This document shows positions 63,090-64,000 of a stretch of 64,000 bases of DNA, piece by piece. This stretch comes from Symbiodinium natans (Eukaryota; Sar; Dinophyceae; Suessiales; Symbiodiniaceae), in assembly GCA_905221605.1 (NCBI GenBank), contig CAJNDS010002065.1, forward strand, positions 1 through 64,000, in the 5' to 3' direction. The notes beneath the pieces were generated by a model, which saw only the letters and a program-made list of their open reading frames with translations, made no database searches and was not told the origin of the DNA. The position numbers were made by a program, and so were the translations under genes. Position 1 is the first letter of the stretch. Each line of letters begins with the position of its first letter.

Positions 63090-63820
63090 AGTTTCACTCA
63101 CCCACTCACTCGCTCGCTCACTCACTCAATCACCCACCCACTCACACTCACTCACCCACCCACTCACTCATTTGCTCACTCACTCACTCAATCACTCACT
63201 CACTCACTCACTACTCGCACTCTCTCACTCTCTCACTCTCTCTCTCTCTCTCTTTCTCTCTCTTGCTCTCTCTTGCTCTCTCTCTCTCTCTCTCTTACTC
63301 TCTTTCTCGTTCTTGCTTCCTTTCTTTGTTTCTTTATTTCTTGATGTCTTTGTTTATGTCTTTCTTTCTTTCTGTATTTACTTGTTTCTTTCGTTATTTC
63401 TTTATGTCGTTCGTTCTTCATTTCTTTCCGTCGTTCTTTCTTTCTTTGATTTGTTCGTTCCTTCTTTCTTTCCTTCTTTCTGTCTCTCTTTATGTCTTGA
63501 TTTATTTTGTTCTTTCTTTCTTTCTTTATGTCTTTTCTTTATTTCTTTCTTTCCTTCTGTCTGTCTTTCTATATTTCTTTATTTCTTGATTTCTTTATTT
63601 TCTTTATTTTCTTTTTTGTCTTTCTTTCTTTAGTTCTTTCGTTCTTTCGCTTTTTCGTTCTTTCTTTCTGTATTTCTTTATGTATGTCTTTCTGTCTTTG
63701 GTTCTTTCGTTCTTTCTTTATTTCGTTCTTTCTTTCGTTCTTTCTTTGTTTCTTCTGTCCTTCTTTCTTTCTGTCTTTCTTTCTTCCTTTCTTCTCTCTC
63801 TCTCTCTCTCTCTTCCGGGG
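63090..63820. repeat. CACT, CT and TTTC microsatellite tract, about 730 bp
   Basis: (CACT)n at 63095-63215, (CT)n at 63220-63300, then degenerate (TTTC)n to about 63785 and a final (CT)n. The long open frames of Ser/Leu/Phe repeats across it are products of the repeat. Confidence 0.95.
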
Positions 63821-64000
63821 CGGGAAGTCATTGAGGACCCTACATTAACAGGGTAACTCTCTCTGTTTGGGGGTAGTCCTTTTGTTTGGTGGCATGAAGG
63901 AACTTAGACGAACCTTCCATGGAAAGCCTCTAGTATGAGTCCTGTAGCTCCAGTGTAAAAACCGGCGTTACATGCAGCTTCCGCTCCTTAAGCAAGAGCC
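63821..64000. other. no supported feature
   Basis: Unique sequence after the microsatellite, with no motif recognised. Confidence 0.4.

Noticed and set aside
63072-63848. Long hydrophobic ORFs at the right end as membrane proteins
   Set aside because: They are translations of CT/TTTC microsatellite and are open in several frames at once.

Overview
The window looks like nuclear DNA of a dinoflagellate, probably a symbiodiniacean-type genome. This is an inference from four things: TTTAGGG telomere-type repeats scattered through the whole window; very short exons whose best joins need GT, GC or GA splice donors; short terminal-inverted-repeat (TIR) elements that behave as introns; and a sequence in a retrotransposon LTR that resembles the 3' end of the dinoflagellate spliced leader. 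No rRNA, tRNA, CRISPR or bacterial operon was seen. Almost all long open frames between the real exons are chance frames through repeats.

Layout. 0-4.1 kb: simple repeats, two minus-strand exons joined across a TIR intron (310-614), nested TIR elements and a minus-strand exon candidate near 4 kb. 4.1-19.9 kb: mostly TTTAGGG/CCCTAAA arrays, TIR elements and isolated minus-strand exon-like pieces, including ankyrin fragments. 19.97-31.1 kb: exons of one minus-strand membrane-protein gene, interrupted in an intron by an 8.85 kb plus-strand LTR retrotransposon (21146-29991). The retrotransposon has identical 287-bp LTRs, a CCCTA target duplication, a half-tRNA-iMet-type primer site and a polypurine tract. 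Its single ORF of about 2,611 codons carries WW, S1, SAM-like and six CCCH zinc-finger motifs, but no recognisable protease, integrase or reverse transcriptase. 32.7-37.2 kb: collinear minus-strand exons of a mitochondrial-carrier-like protein. 38-42 kb: TIR elements and a 250-bp array of the 8-base unit CCCTAAAA. 42.8-48.2 kb: minus-strand exons of one or more genes, one of them possibly an FAD-dependent monooxygenase. 49-60 kb: repeats with scattered ankyrin-like exons. 61.4-62.9 kb: an ankyrin-repeat gene on the minus strand. 63.1-63.8 kb: a long pyrimidine microsatellite.

Every host exon supported here is on the minus strand, consistent with the one-directional gene blocks known in dinoflagellates; the retrotransposon ORF runs against them. 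Two kinds of repeat make up the introns: short TIR elements whose outer TIR bases give the AAG acceptor, and telomere-type arrays that start at the splice donor (G|GTTTAGGG, GTAACCCTAAA, GTAGGGTTTA). The exon joins were worked out by eye from reading phase and protein plausibility and have not been tested against RNA.
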